NCBI RefSeq assembly: GCF_036324365.1 | Contig: NZ_CP137080.1 | Span: forward strand, 930,001-994,000 | Length of the DNA stretch: 64,000 nucleotides | Direction: 5' to 3' | Source: Microbacterium limosum | GTDB lineage: Bacteria; Actinomycetota; Actinomycetes; Actinomycetales; Microbacteriaceae | Notes under the pieces: model-generated | Databases searched by the model: none | Seen by the model: only the letters and a program-made list of their open reading frames with translations | What the model was told of the DNA's origin: nothing | In this document: piece after piece, positions 41,969 through 50,607 of the stretch | Layout: the number at the start of each line of letters is the position of its first letter | Position numbering within the stretch: the first letter of the stretch is position 1 | Translations under genes and position numbers: made by a program

Positions 41969-42943
41969 TCAGTACCAGCCGACCGACTGCGAGTGCGACC
42001 AGGCGCCGCAGGGGCTGCCGTAGCGGCCCTGGATGTATCCCAGACCCCAGCGGATCTGGGTCGCCGGGTTGGTCTGCCAGTCGGCACCGGCCGACGCCAT
42101 CTTGCTGCCGGGCAGAGCCTGCGGGATGCCGGTGGCGCCGCTCGAGGCGTTGTAGGCGTTGTAGCGCCATCCGGACTCCTTGTGCCAGAGGGAGACGAGG
42201 CACGAGAACTGGTCGTCGCCCCATCCGTAGCCGCCGAGCATCGAGCGGGCGGTCGCCTGCGCGTCCGCGGGGCTCGTGCCGCCGACGGCGCCACCCGCGG
42301 CGATGGGGGCACCGGCAGCGGAGGAGCGCGGGGCGGGTGCCGCGGCGGCGGCCCTCGCGGCGGCCTCGGCCTCGAGACGCGCCTTCTCGGCGGCCTCCTC
42401 CTCGGCCTTCTTCGCCTGGGCTGCCTCGAGGCTGCCTCGCAGGCTGGCGACCTGGCCGTCGACGACCGTGCGGTGCTCGGTCACGTCGTCGGTCAGGTCG
42501 GGAACGAGAGGCGCCGGCAGGTCGGTCGCGCCCTCGAGTCGATCGATCGCGTCTTCCAGCGCGGCGGTGTCGACGGTCGTCTCGGGCACGCCGATGTCGA
42601 GTCCCGAGGCCGAGATGTCCGATGCGACGGCGGTGGCCGCGGCCAGCGACGCGTCGGCCGCGGCCAGTTCGGCCTGCATCGCGGTGGAGATCTCGTCCGT
42701 GCCCGTCGGCGAGACGACAGGGGTCGGCTCGATGGCGGTCGTGAAGGAGGCGAGCGCGATGCCGGGGGAAGTGCCGGAGGCACCCGCCTGGGCCGCGGGG
42801 GCCGTCGACAGGCCGACCGCCGCGATGATGCCCAGCGCGAGTGCGCTCGTGGCGATCGCGGGCCGGCGGCGGGCCCGTCGTGCGCTGCGATCAGCGAGGC
42901 GACGGGTGCGGCGGTCGGGTGACGAAGACGTGATGGAGCGCAT
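41969..42943 (-). CDS. secreted SLT/lysozyme-like protein (aggregation-promoting factor C-terminal-like)
   Basis: Probable cell-wall hydrolase, 324 residues. It has a twin-basic N-terminus with a signal peptide cut near AQAG (residue 53), an Ala/Glu/Lys coiled-coil region (about 85-215), and a C-terminal lysozyme-like domain with two Cys: CLVSLWHKESGWRYNAYN (the Glu is the probable catalytic acid), GIPQALPGSKMASAGADW and IQGRYGSPCGAW. ATG 42943 starts the signal peptide; no good ribosome site. The 196-bp upstream gap holds no gene I can see and no recognised riboswitch. Confidence 0.88.
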   Translation of the reverse strand: MRSITSSSPDRRTRRLADRSARRARRRPAIATSALALGIIAAVGLSTAPAAQAGASGTSPGIALASFTTAIEPTPVVSPTGTDEISTAMQAELAAADASLAAATAVASDISASGLDIGVPETTVDTAALEDAIDRLEGATDLPAPLVPDLTDDVTEHRTVVDGQVASLRGSLEAAQAKKAEEEAAEKARLEAEAAARAAAAAPAPRSSAAGAPIAAGGAVGGTSPADAQATARSMLGGYGWGDDQFSCLVSLWHKESGWRYNAYNASSGATGIPQALPGSKMASAGADWQTNPATQIRWGLGYIQGRYGSPCGAWSHSQSVGWY

Positions 42944-43139
42944 GAAGTACCGGTTCCGTATCGATGAGCTGCGCCGTTCGGGCGGCGCCGGGCGTCCGTG
43001 GAGCGGACACAAAGCACCGACCCTGGCATAGGCCACCTGAAGGTCTCCTGGGTGCAGAGCGTGCCCGGGCGCCGGAAAAGGCCCGATCGCGGGCCATGGC
43101 CCGCGTGGCGCAGGGGCGGTGGAGTGTCGCGCTCCGGCC

Positions 43140-43502
43140 TCAGACCGCCGCGCCGCCCCGCAGAATCGATGCCATCTTCTTCCCTCGGGCGACCTCGTCG
43201 ACGAGCTTGTCCATGTACCGGATCTGCTGCATCAGAGGATCCTCGATGTCCTCCACGCGCAGGCCGCAGATGACTCCGGTGATGAGCGTGCTGTCGGGAT
43301 TGATCCGGGGGGCGCGCGCGAAGAACGTCGCGAGGTCGACGCCCTCCTCGATGCTGCGCCGCAGGCCCGCTTCGTCGTAGCCGGTGAGCCAGGTGATGAC
43401 GCGATCCACGTCTTCCGGGGCCCTCCCTTTGCGCTCGACCTTCGCGAGATACAGCGGGTAGACCCGGGCGAAGGGCATTGCGAAGATGCGGTGTTCGGCC
43501 AT
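43140..43502 (-). CDS. DUF2200-family protein
   Basis: Small soluble protein of 120 residues matching DUF2200: HRIFAMPFARVYPLYLAKVERKGR at the start, VDRVITWLTGYDEAGL, then FFARAPRINPDSTLITGVICG and IRYMDKLVDEVARGKKM. Function unknown. ATG 43502 is preferred over GTG 43508 because GAGGGGG lies at proper distance. Divergent from the NUDIX gene. Confidence 0.88.
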   Translation of the reverse strand: MAEHRIFAMPFARVYPLYLAKVERKGRAPEDVDRVITWLTGYDEAGLRRSIEEGVDLATFFARAPRINPDSTLITGVICGLRVEDIEDPLMQQIRYMDKLVDEVARGKKMASILRGGAAV

Positions 43503-43605
43503 GGCCACTGCCCCCTCGTGTCGCGTGTCTGTCCTCCATTGTGGGATGCCGAGGCGCCCGGTGCCACCGAGGACGCACGGGGGAGGCGGGGCGTACGCTG
43601 GGCGG

Positions 43606-44304
43606 GTGCCCGCTTCCTCCTCGTCTCGGAGCGCCCGGGCGCAACTGGCGGCGTTCGCGGCGCGGGGCGCCGGAGGGGCCCTGGCCCGGCGGTTCGGTCC
43701 TCTGCCCGGGGCCGGCCTGCGACCCGCGGCCGTGCTGATGCTCTTCGGGGTGCTCGACCGCCTGCCGAGCGATCACGAGGCCCAGGCCCGGGCCGTGTCC
43801 CGCGACCTCGACGTGCTGCTGCTGGCCCGCGCCGCGACACTGCGCTCGCACCCCGGTCAGATCGCCTTCCCCGGGGGAAGGGTGGATCCGGGAGACGACG
43901 GCGCGGTGGCCGCCGCCGTGCGCGAGGCCGAGGAGGAGACCGGCGTCGACGCCGCGGGGGTGGAGGTGCTCGGCGAGCTGGAGCGCGTCTCGCTGGCATT
44001 CTCCGGTCATGTCGTGACGCCCGTGCTCGCCTGGTGGCGGCATCCCTCTCCCGTCGGGGTCGTCGACGAGGCGGAGTCGGCGGACGTGTTCCGGATGCCC
44101 GTCGCCGACCTGCTCGATCCCGCCAATCGCGGGGTGACGGTGATACGGCGCGGCGGTCGGGAGTTCCGCGGCCCGGGATTCCTCGTGCCGCACGGCCGCG
44201 ACGGCCGACTGGTGTGGGGATTCACCGGCATGCTGCTGGACGGGCTGTTCGACGCGCTCGGATGGACCGAGGACTGGGATCGCTCGCGCGAGCTTCCGCT
44301 CTGA
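43606..44304 (+). CDS. NUDIX hydrolase, coenzyme A pyrophosphatase-like
   Basis: Probable CoA/NUDT7-type pyrophosphatase of 232 residues. It has the upstream motif LLLARAATLRSHPGQIAFPGG typical of the CoA subgroup, then a NUDIX box ending AVREAEEETGV. The usual Glu in the first half of the box is Asp (DPGDD). GTG 43606 lies exactly 6 nt after TACGCT (43594-43599), so leaderless; it removes about 40 out-of-family residues from the longer frame. Confidence 0.88.
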   Translation: MPASSSSRSARAQLAAFAARGAGGALARRFGPLPGAGLRPAAVLMLFGVLDRLPSDHEAQARAVSRDLDVLLLARAATLRSHPGQIAFPGGRVDPGDDGAVAAAVREAEEETGVDAAGVEVLGELERVSLAFSGHVVTPVLAWWRHPSPVGVVDEAESADVFRMPVADLLDPANRGVTVIRRGGREFRGPGFLVPHGRDGRLVWGFTGMLLDGLFDALGWTEDWDRSRELPL

Positions 44305-44437
44305 GACGCCCGGCGTCCCGCACGAGCGCGCAAGCGTGCCGTGCGCAGGCGCGGATGTCAATGGGGGCGGGCGAGCGCAGCCGGGCGCGTAGCGTTCCCG
44401 GCACGACGACCCGGCCCGGCCGGAGAAGGAGGCAGCG

Positions 44438-44590
44438 ATGACCGATCGCGACACGTCCGACATCCACAACACCGAGGGCACCCCGGGCGGGGACGCCGAA
44501 GCCGACACGACGTCGGGTGGCGCCCCCGAGGAGCCCGACACGACGCTCGACGGCGACGGCAAGCCCGTCGACAACCCCTCGGGCGGCTGA
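44438..44590 (+). CDS. 50-residue acidic, Gly/Thr/Asp-rich small protein, unknown
   Basis: Hydrophilic small protein with 13 Asp/Glu, no Cys and no membrane segment: starts MTDRDTSDIHNTEG, ends GKPVDNPSGG. ATG 44438 has a textbook AGGAGG (44427-44432) 5 nt before it, and TAGCGT at 44390-44395 could be its -10, giving a leader of about 40 nt. It is probably intrinsically disordered. I do not recognise a family. Confidence 0.65.
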   Translation: MTDRDTSDIHNTEGTPGGDAEADTTSGGAPEEPDTTLDGDGKPVDNPSGG

Positions 44591-44729
44591 CTCCGATCAC
44601 TCCTGCGGGCGCGATGCCCGCAGGGGATCGGCGCACCTCCGGTAGATCGGGAACACGGATGCCGCGCAGACCGTTGTCCCCGTCGGGCACACCGAGCCCG
44701 CACCCCGGACAGAGAGGTACGCTCACCCC

Positions 44730-45275
44730 ATGACCGACGACGGCAGCATCACCCGCACCCCCGGAACCGAGACGGCGGTCCTCGCCGGCGGATGCTTCTG
44801 GGGCATGGAAGACCTGATCCGGCGCCAGCCCGGCGTGCTCGGCACGCGGGTCGGCTACACCGGGGGAGAGAACGCCCACGCGACCTACCGCAACCACCCC
44901 GGTCATGCCGAAGCGGTGGAGATCGTCTTCGACCCGGAGGCGACGACCTACCGCGACATCCTGGCCTTCTTCTTCCAGATCCACGACCCGTCGACGCTGA
45001 ACCGGCAGGGCAACGACATCGGCACGAGCTACCGCTCGGCGATCTTCCCGCTCACCCCCGAGCAGGAGCGCGTCGCGCGGGAGACCATCCTGGACGTGGA
45101 CGCCTCGGGCCTGTGGCCGGGCAAGGCCGTGACGACGATCGAGGAGGCCGGCCCCTTCTGGGAGGCCGAGCCGGAGCACCAGGACTACCTGTTGCGCTAC
45201 CCCAACGGCTACACGTGCCACTTCCCGCGCGCGGGCTGGGTCCTGCCGCGCAAGGACGCCACCGCCACCGCTTAG
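44730..45275 (+). CDS. msrA: peptide-methionine (S)-S-oxide reductase MsrA
   Basis: Repairs oxidised methionine. The 181 residues show the active site GGCFWGMED with catalytic Cys 22, plus [23 protein letters not shown] and the [21 protein letters not shown] block. ATG 44730 lies exactly 6 nt after TACGCT (44718-44723), so leaderless. Its stop overlaps that of the convergent DUF4349 gene by 3 nt. Confidence 0.96.
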   Translation: MTDDGSITRTPGTETAVLAGGCFWGMEDLIRRQPGVLGTRVGYTGGENAHATYRNHPGHAEAVEIVFDPEATTYRDILAFFFQIHDPSTLNRQGNDIGTSYRSAIFPLTPEQERVARETILDVDASGLWPGKAVTTIEEAGPFWEAEPEHQDYLLRYPNGYTCHFPRAGWVLPRKDATATA

Positions 45276-46360
45276 GACTCGCCGCGCGGGCGCTGCTGCG
45301 ACGCGCGGCGCCGCCGCACCAGCGCCCGCACGCCCCAGACGAGAGCGGCCGCCAGGGCGATGACCGCGAGCCAGGGCAGCAGGAACCCGAGGGCGACGAC
45401 GAAGCCGTTGAGGGCGGCGATCATGCTGTTCCAGCCGGTGACGAGACCATCGCCGAACCCCGCCGGATCGGCCCTGACCTCCGTCCGCTCCACCGCGAGC
45501 TCGACCGTCAGCGACGACAGCTCCACCTGCTCATCGAGCTGCTCGAGCTGCTGGCGGTACGACTCCAGTTCCGCCTGCCTCTCCGCGAGCGCGGTCTCGG
45601 CCGCGATCAGGTCGGCCACCGATTCGCTCTGGGCCATGAGCTCGGTCAGGCGCGCGACGGATGCCTCGGCCGCGGCCAGGCGTGCGCGCAAATCCTGGGC
45701 CTGCTCCGTGACGTCGACCCGCGACACGCTCGAGGAGGTCACCTCCCCGCGTGCGCCGGCCGCCGCCATTGCGGCCGGAAGCTCGTCGGCGGGCACGCGC
45801 ACGGTGATCCACGCACCGTCGACCGGCGCGGGCATCGACGTCCCCGTCGCGGGGTCGACGACGAGATCGGTGCGGCCGACGTTGAGGCTTTCGACGTACC
45901 CCCCGCGGGCCTGCGCGTCCTCGGCGATGGCCTCGGCCGCGGCATCCACATCTCCCACGAGCACACGCATGGATCCGGAGGCGATCAGCTCGCGGTCGGG
46001 CGCGCTCTGGGAAGTCGACGCGTCCCCCGCGGAACCCCGCCCGGCGATGATCGACCCGTCGACTGACTCGGGTGCCGCGTCACCGGGGGGCGCGCCCCCG
46101 GGAGCCGGCTCGAACGCGCCGTCGGTGGCGATCACGCCCGCCTCGTCCGAAGCGGCGCCTCCGATGCCGCCGACGACAGCGGGCGAGATGACGGCGGCGA
46201 CGACGAGCACGGCCGCCGCGGAGGCCGCAACCGCCCAGGCGGTGCGCCGCCGGCGCCGCCTGCTCGCGCGATCGTGCTGCGCGGCATCCATGACACGCGC
46301 CTCGATGCGGTCGATCGTCGCCTCGGTCAGCGGCGGCAGGGGCGGGGTCGGGGTGCTCAT
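45272..46360 (-). CDS. DUF4349 membrane protein, candidate regulatory partner of the adjacent ECF sigma factor
   Basis: The 362 residues start with a short helical segment ([17 protein letters not shown]), an Arg run and a membrane helix (about 42-65), the layout of anti-sigma-type proteins. An extracytoplasmic DUF4349 domain follows: [39 protein letters not shown], and a coiled coil around [16 protein letters not shown] second membrane helix (about 322-345) and a basic tail end it. ATG 46360 overlaps the sigma-factor stop as ATGA, so the two are coupled. The anti-sigma role is inference. Confidence 0.82.
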   Translation of the reverse strand: MSTPTPPLPPLTEATIDRIEARVMDAAQHDRASRRRRRRTAWAVAASAAAVLVVAAVISPAVVGGIGGAASDEAGVIATDGAFEPAPGGAPPGDAAPESVDGSIIAGRGSAGDASTSQSAPDRELIASGSMRVLVGDVDAAAEAIAEDAQARGGYVESLNVGRTDLVVDPATGTSMPAPVDGAWITVRVPADELPAAMAAAGARGEVTSSSVSRVDVTEQAQDLRARLAAAEASVARLTELMAQSESVADLIAAETALAERQAELESYRQQLEQLDEQVELSSLTVELAVERTEVRADPAGFGDGLVTGWNSMIAALNGFVVALGFLLPWLAVIALAAALVWGVRALVRRRRASQQRPRGES

Positions 46361-46890
46361 GAGGTCTCTCCCAGGGATGTGCGCACGCGCGATCGGATAC
46401 GAGAGAGACGATTGCGCACCGTGCCGTGCGTGACTCCGAGCGCGCCGGCGGCGGCGTCGTAGCCGTAGCCCTCCGTCGCACACAGCAGGAAGATGTCACG
46501 GTCGAGGGGGTCGAGCTGTTCGATCTCGGCCAGGATGCGCCGGGCGTACTCGGCGTCGATCACCTGCTTCTCGACATCCACCGTGGCCGGCAGCTGTTCG
46601 GCGTGCTCGAGCGGTTCCGTCGCGCGGCGGGCGCGCAGCCTGTTGGCGCAGTGGAAGCGGCAGATGGTGACGAGCCACGGCAGCATCGACGTGCCCCGCA
46701 GCTGCAGGCCCGAGAGCTTGCGCCACGCGGTCACGAACGTCTCCTGAGCGGCATCCTCCGCCTCTCCCGCGTCGCCGAGCACGCCATAGGCGACCCAGTA
46801 AACGGGGCGCACGTGCGCGCGATAGAGCGTGCGGAAGGCGAAGTCGCTGCCCGCCGCCGCCTGCGCGACCAGCGTGGCTTCGTCGTGCAT
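46357..46890 (-). CDS. ECF-type RNA polymerase sigma factor
   Basis: Alternative sigma-70 factor of 177 residues with region 2 (FRTLYRAHVRPVYWVAYG, then AEDAAQETFVTAWRKL) and region 4 (LDPLDRDIFLLCATEGYGYDAAAGALGVTHGTVRNRLSRIR). ATG 46890 has GGAGG 6 nt upstream; GTG 46905 is possible. It overlaps the DUF4349 gene, its likely sensor or antagonist. I see no obvious ECF-type -35 upstream, so autoregulation cannot be read. Confidence 0.93.
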   Translation of the reverse strand: MHDEATLVAQAAAGSDFAFRTLYRAHVRPVYWVAYGVLGDAGEAEDAAQETFVTAWRKLSGLQLRGTSMLPWLVTICRFHCANRLRARRATEPLEHAEQLPATVDVEKQVIDAEYARRILAEIEQLDPLDRDIFLLCATEGYGYDAAAGALGVTHGTVRNRLSRIRSRVRTSLGETS

Positions 46891-47115
46891 CGCCGCCTCC
46901 GCCACGCGCTGGTCCCTTCATCGCCCGGGTCGCCCCGGCTCGCCGTCATCATCTCTCACCCTGTCAGTGTCGAGCCAGGGCGGATCGTCTCAGATCCGTC
47001 GCATCGTCTGCGGAGGGACGGGCGGCGTAGACTCGTCGCCGCTCGACAGGCGCTGCGTCGACAGCCCGTCCCGTCTTCGGCTTTCCCCTCTTCCTCCCGC
47101 CGCGAAAGGCCGTGC

Positions 47116-48204
47116 ATGGACCTCGTCCTTCCCGTCTGGTTCCAGATCGGCTCGCTCGTCGTGGTGACGCTGATCCTCGTGGCAGACCTGCTGATCATCC
47201 TCAAGCGGCCGCACATCCCCTCCACGAAGGAGTCGACCCTGTGGGTCGTCTTCTACGTCACTCTCGCCCTGATCTTCGCGGGTGTCATGTGGTTCTTCGC
47301 GGGGGGAGAGGTCGCGGGGCAGTTCGTGGCGGGGTGGCTGACGGAGTACAGCCTGTCGATCGACAACCTCTTCGTCTTCGTGCTGATCATGAGCCAGTTC
47401 TCGGTGCCGCGGCGGTATCAGCAGGAGGTGCTGATGGTCGGCATCATCATCGCGCTCGTCCTGCGCGGCCTGTTCATCCTGGTGGGTGCGGCGGTCATCG
47501 AGCACTTCAGCCCGATCTTCTATCTCTTCGGCGCGTTCCTGATCTACACCGCCGTCAAGCAGGCCTTCCCGGGTGGCGACCACGACTCCGACGTCACGCA
47601 GGAGAACTTCCTCCTCCGCCTGCTTCGCCGGGGCATAGACATCCACGACGAGTACGACGGCTCGAAGCTGCGCACGGTCGTGGACGGCAGGAAGATGTTC
47701 ACGCCGATGATCATCGTCTTCGCGGCGATCGGGGTCACCGACCTGCTCTTCGCGATCGACTCGATCCCCGCGATCTTCGGCATCACGCAGAGCGCCTTCA
47801 TCGTCTTCACCGCCAACGTCTTCGCGCTGATGGGGCTGCGCCAGCTGTACTTCCTCCTCGGCGACCTGCTCGACCGCCTGCGCTATCTGCACTACGGCAT
47901 CGCGTTCATCCTCGCCTTCATCGGCGTGAAGCTCATCCTGCACGCGCTGCACGAGAACGAGCTGCCCTTCATCAACGGGGGTGAGCACATCGAGTGGGTG
48001 CCGGTCATCTCGACGTGGGTGTCGCTCGCCGTCATCGTGCTCTCGATGGCGGTCGCGACGCTCGCGAGCCTCTCGGCCTCGGCCCGCGAGCGCCGCGCCG
48101 ACGGCGAGGACGAGGCGGCTGCGAGCGTCGCGGTCGAGATGGGCACTCCCTCCACCGTCGAGCAGCCCCCGGCATCCGATGCCAAGCCCGACGCCCGCAG
48201 CTGA
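47116..48204 (+). CDS. TerC-family integral membrane protein
   Basis: Seven to nine helix membrane protein of the TerC/Alx group, linked to metal (Mn) efflux or metalation of secreted proteins and to tellurite resistance. The 362 residues include the acidic-helix motifs EYSLSIDNLFVFVLIMSQF and TDLLFAIDSIPAIFG, plus ALMGLRQLYFLLGDLLDRLRYL. ATG 47116 follows GAAAGGCCGTGC; TAGACT at 47028-47033 would give a leader of about 75 nt without a recognised riboswitch. The C-terminal 40 residues are a disordered tail. Confidence 0.93.
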   Translation: MDLVLPVWFQIGSLVVVTLILVADLLIILKRPHIPSTKESTLWVVFYVTLALIFAGVMWFFAGGEVAGQFVAGWLTEYSLSIDNLFVFVLIMSQFSVPRRYQQEVLMVGIIIALVLRGLFILVGAAVIEHFSPIFYLFGAFLIYTAVKQAFPGGDHDSDVTQENFLLRLLRRGIDIHDEYDGSKLRTVVDGRKMFTPMIIVFAAIGVTDLLFAIDSIPAIFGITQSAFIVFTANVFALMGLRQLYFLLGDLLDRLRYLHYGIAFILAFIGVKLILHALHENELPFINGGEHIEWVPVISTWVSLAVIVLSMAVATLASLSASARERRADGEDEAAASVAVEMGTPSTVEQPPASDAKPDARS

Positions 48205-48237
48205 GGCGTCGGCCCGCGAGGCGTCGCGTCCCCGTGC

Positions 48238-48295
48238 CGAACGGTCGCGACACGCCGCATCGGGCCGTGTGGTCGCGGTGTGTCGCGGCCGTTCG
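48238..48295. repeat. intergenic palindrome, family A copy 2
   Basis: The left arm (48238-48258) is identical over 21 nt to the arm at 2787. The right arm (48275-48295) differs from perfect complement at two positions, both of which leave G-U pairs in RNA if read on the + strand. The loop is 16 nt. It lies 33 nt after the terC stop. Confidence 0.85.
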
Positions 48296-48296
48296 C

Positions 48297-48353
48297 CGGG
48301 AGAGGGGGCGGGCCCCGGCCGGGAGAGGGGGCGGGCCCCGGCCGGGAGAGGGG
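48297..48353. repeat. 23-bp tandem repeat, 2.5 copies
   Basis: CGGGAGAGGGGGCGGGCCCC plus GGC repeats at 48297-48319 and 48320-48342, with a partial third copy to 48353. It is purine-rich at the left of each unit with an internal GGGCCC. It ends 16 nt before the leu -10, where a -35 would be expected. Confidence 0.85.
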
Positions 48354-48369
48354 TCTGCCGCCGCGGTGA

Positions 48370-48495
48370 TACCCTGGGGCCGTGCGGATCGCTCGCCTCC
48401 TCCTTAGCGGCCGCGACGAGTCCTAGTTCCCAGGCCTCACTCGTCGCGGAGTTCGTCGCGGGCTTGATCCCCTCACAGGAGAGAAACCACTGAGC
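48370..48495 (+). promoter_or_regulatory. leucine-responsive attenuator/leader of leuCD
   Basis: TACCCT (48370-48375) ends 6 nt before the GTG of a 14-codon leader peptide. After it, CCGCGACGAG (48411-48420) pairs perfectly with CTCGTCGCGG (48440-48449), and its core CGCGACGA can alternatively pair with a second TCGTCGCG at 48453-48460. The Leu codons (CTCCTCCTT, 48397-48405) are complementary to the AGGAG (48477-48481) before leuC, so they could mask it unless a ribosome stalls there. Transcriptional or translational attenuation is inferred. Confidence 0.7.
48382..48426 (+). CDS. leuC leader peptide with three consecutive Leu codons
   Basis: Fourteen codons, reading V/M-R-I-A-R-L-L-L-S-G-R-D-E-S and ending in TAG. 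The Leu run CTC-CTC-CTT lies at 48397-48405. The GTG start is 6 nt after TACCCT, so the leader peptide itself is leaderless, and it begins about 114 nt before leuC. A Leu run just before a leucine-biosynthesis gene, followed by alternative hairpins, is the classic layout of ribosome-mediated attenuation. Confidence 0.75.
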   Translation: MRIARLLLSGRDES

Positions 48496-49983
48496 ATGAG
48501 CACACCGCAGACCCACGCGTCCGACATCACGATCCCCGATCGACCGCGCACCCTCGCCGAGAAGGTCTGGGACGACCACCTCGTCGTCAAGGGCGAGGAC
48601 GGCCAGCCCGACCTCATCTACATCGACCTGCACCTCGTGCACGAGGTGACCAGCCCGCAGGCATTCGACGGACTGCGCACCGAGGGCCGCCCGCTGCGGC
48701 GTCTCGACCTGACGATCGCGACCGAGGACCACAACACCCCGACGCTCGAGATCGACAAGCCGATCGCCGACCTCACGAGCCGCACCCAGATCGAGACCCT
48801 GCGCCGCAACGCCGAGGAGTTCGGCGTGCGCATCCACTCGCTGGGCGACAAGGAGCAGGGCATCGTGCACGTCGTAGGCCCGCAGCTGGGCCTGACGATG
48901 CCGGGGATCACCGTCGTCTGCGGAGACTCGCACACGAGCACCCACGGCGCGTTCGGCGCGATGGCCTTCGGCATCGGCACGAGCGAGGTCGAGCACGTCA
49001 TGGCGACCCAGACCCTGCCGCTCAAGCCCTTCAAGACGATGGCCATCACGGTCGAGGGCGAGCTCAAGCCCGGCGTCACGGCGAAGGACATCATCCTCGC
49101 CGTCATCGCCAAGATCGGCACGAACGGCGGCCAGGGCTACGTGCTCGAGTACCGCGGCAGCGCGATCCGCTCCCTCTCGATGGAGGGGCGGATGACGATC
49201 TGCAACATGTCGATCGAGGCGGGCGCGCGCGCCGGCATGGTCGCGCCCGACGAGACGACCTTCGCCTACGTGAAGGACAAGCCGCACGCCCCCCAGGGCA
49301 AGGATTGGGAGGATGCCGTCGCCTACTGGCGCACGCTGCCCTCCGACGAGGGCGCCGTCTACGACGCGGAGGTCTTCCTCGACGCGAACGAGCTCGAGCC
49401 CTTCGTCACGTGGGGGACCAACCCCGGCCAGGGCGTGTCCCTCTCGGACTCCGTGCCCGACCCCGCGGCGATGACCGATCCCAACGAGCGCCGCGCCGCC
49501 GAGCGCGCGCTCGAGTACATGGACCTCGAGCCGGGCACCGCGATGAAGGACGTCGCCGTCGACGCCGTCTTCATGGGCTCGTGCACCAACAGCCGGATCG
49601 AGGACCTGCGCGCGTTCGCATCGATCATCCGGGGCCGCACGAAGGCCGAAGGGGTGCGTGTCATGGTCGTCCCCGGATCGGCGCGCGTGCGCCTCGAGGC
49701 CGAGGCCGAGGGCCTGGACAAGGTCTTCGTCGACTTCGGTGCGGAATGGCGCTTCGCCGGCTGCTCGATGTGCCTCGGGATGAACCCCGACCAGCTCGCC
49801 CCCGGCGAGCGGTGCGCGTCGACGAGCAACCGCAACTTCGAGGGCCGGCAGGGCAAGGGCGGGCGCACGCACCTCGTCTCCCCGCTCGTGGCCGCGGCCA
49901 CCGCCATCAGGGGCACGCTCTCGAGCCCGAGCGACCTCGAGCCGGCCGACGCTGTGGCGGCCACGACCGGGGCGGAGGCCTGA
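48496..49983 (+). CDS. leuC: 3-isopropylmalate dehydratase large subunit LeuC
   Basis: 4Fe-4S subunit of isopropylmalate isomerase in leucine synthesis, working as a heterodimer with LeuD. The 495 residues show [23 protein letters not shown], and the cluster cysteines in [10 protein letters not shown] and [15 protein letters not shown] 48496 is the first start after an in-frame stop; AGGAG lies 14 nt away, which is long and fits a regulated ribosome site. leuD follows after 2 nt. Confidence 0.97.
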   Translation: MSTPQTHASDITIPDRPRTLAEKVWDDHLVVKGEDGQPDLIYIDLHLVHEVTSPQAFDGLRTEGRPLRRLDLTIATEDHNTPTLEIDKPIADLTSRTQIETLRRNAEEFGVRIHSLGDKEQGIVHVVGPQLGLTMPGITVVCGDSHTSTHGAFGAMAFGIGTSEVEHVMATQTLPLKPFKTMAITVEGELKPGVTAKDIILAVIAKIGTNGGQGYVLEYRGSAIRSLSMEGRMTICNMSIEAGARAGMVAPDETTFAYVKDKPHAPQGKDWEDAVAYWRTLPSDEGAVYDAEVFLDANELEPFVTWGTNPGQGVSLSDSVPDPAAMTDPNERRAAERALEYMDLEPGTAMKDVAVDAVFMGSCTNSRIEDLRAFASIIRGRTKAEGVRVMVVPGSARVRLEAEAEGLDKVFVDFGAEWRFAGCSMCLGMNPDQLAPGERCASTSNRNFEGRQGKGGRTHLVSPLVAAATAIRGTLSSPSDLEPADAVAATTGAEA

Positions 49984-49985
49984 GC

Positions 49986-50597
49986 ATGGAGAAGTTCACC
50001 ACGCACACGGGTGTCGCGGTGCCCCTGCGCCGGTCGGCCGTCGACACCGACCAGATCATCCCCGCCGTCTACCTCAAGCGGGTCACCAAGACGGGCTTTG
50101 AGGACGCCCTGTTCGCCAACTGGCGCCAGGATCCCGACTTCGTGCTGAACCAGCCGGCGTACGCGGGGGCGAGCATCCTCGTCGCCGGCCCCGATTTCGG
50201 CACCGGCTCGAGCCGGGAGCACGCCGTGTGGGCGCTGCGCGACTACGGGTTCCGGGTCGTGCTCAGCTCGCGCTTCGCCGACATCTTCCGCGGCAACGCG
50301 GGCAAGCAGGGCCTGCTCGCCGCCGTCGTGCCCGAGGCGGACCTGGAGCGCATCTGGTCGGCGCTGGAGGCCGAGCCGGGCGCGCTGATGACGGTGGACC
50401 TGGAGGCGCGCGAGGTGTCGGTCGCCGATGTCCGGGTCGCATTCGACATCGACGATTACACTAGGTGGCGGCTCCTGGAGGGACTCGACGACATCGGGCT
50501 CACCCTCAGGAACGAAGACAAGATCGCAGCTTACGAGGCGCGACGCGAATCATGGAGGCCACGCACCCTACCGGTGCCGCCCCTTCCCCTAACGTGA
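49986..50597 (+). CDS. leuD: 3-isopropylmalate dehydratase small subunit LeuD
   Basis: Swivel-domain partner of LeuC, 203 residues: [37 protein letters not shown] and [18 protein letters not shown] are family signatures. ATG 49986 lies 2 nt after the leuC stop. TAACGT (50590-50595), near its end, may promote murA. No leuA or leuB in the window. Confidence 0.97.
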   Translation: MEKFTTHTGVAVPLRRSAVDTDQIIPAVYLKRVTKTGFEDALFANWRQDPDFVLNQPAYAGASILVAGPDFGTGSSREHAVWALRDYGFRVVLSSRFADIFRGNAGKQGLLAAVVPEADLERIWSALEAEPGALMTVDLEAREVSVADVRVAFDIDDYTRWRLLEGLDDIGLTLRNEDKIAAYEARRESWRPRTLPVPPLPLT

Positions 50598-50607
50598 GGC
50601 CGACCGC

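Noticed and set aside
42944..43139. Cyclic di-AMP (ydaO) riboswitch before the secreted SLT-like gene
   Set aside because: Such riboswitches precede wall-hydrolase genes in actinobacteria, but the conserved blocks are absent; only small hairpins are visible.
47028..47115. Manganese (yybP-ykoY) riboswitch in the terC leader
   Set aside because: TerC genes often carry one, but the roughly 75-nt leader is short and I cannot find the conserved core.
46990..49872. A 960-codon open frame on the minus strand opposite terC and leuC
   Set aside because: Shadow frame; composition and lack of motifs match the antisense of the two real genes.
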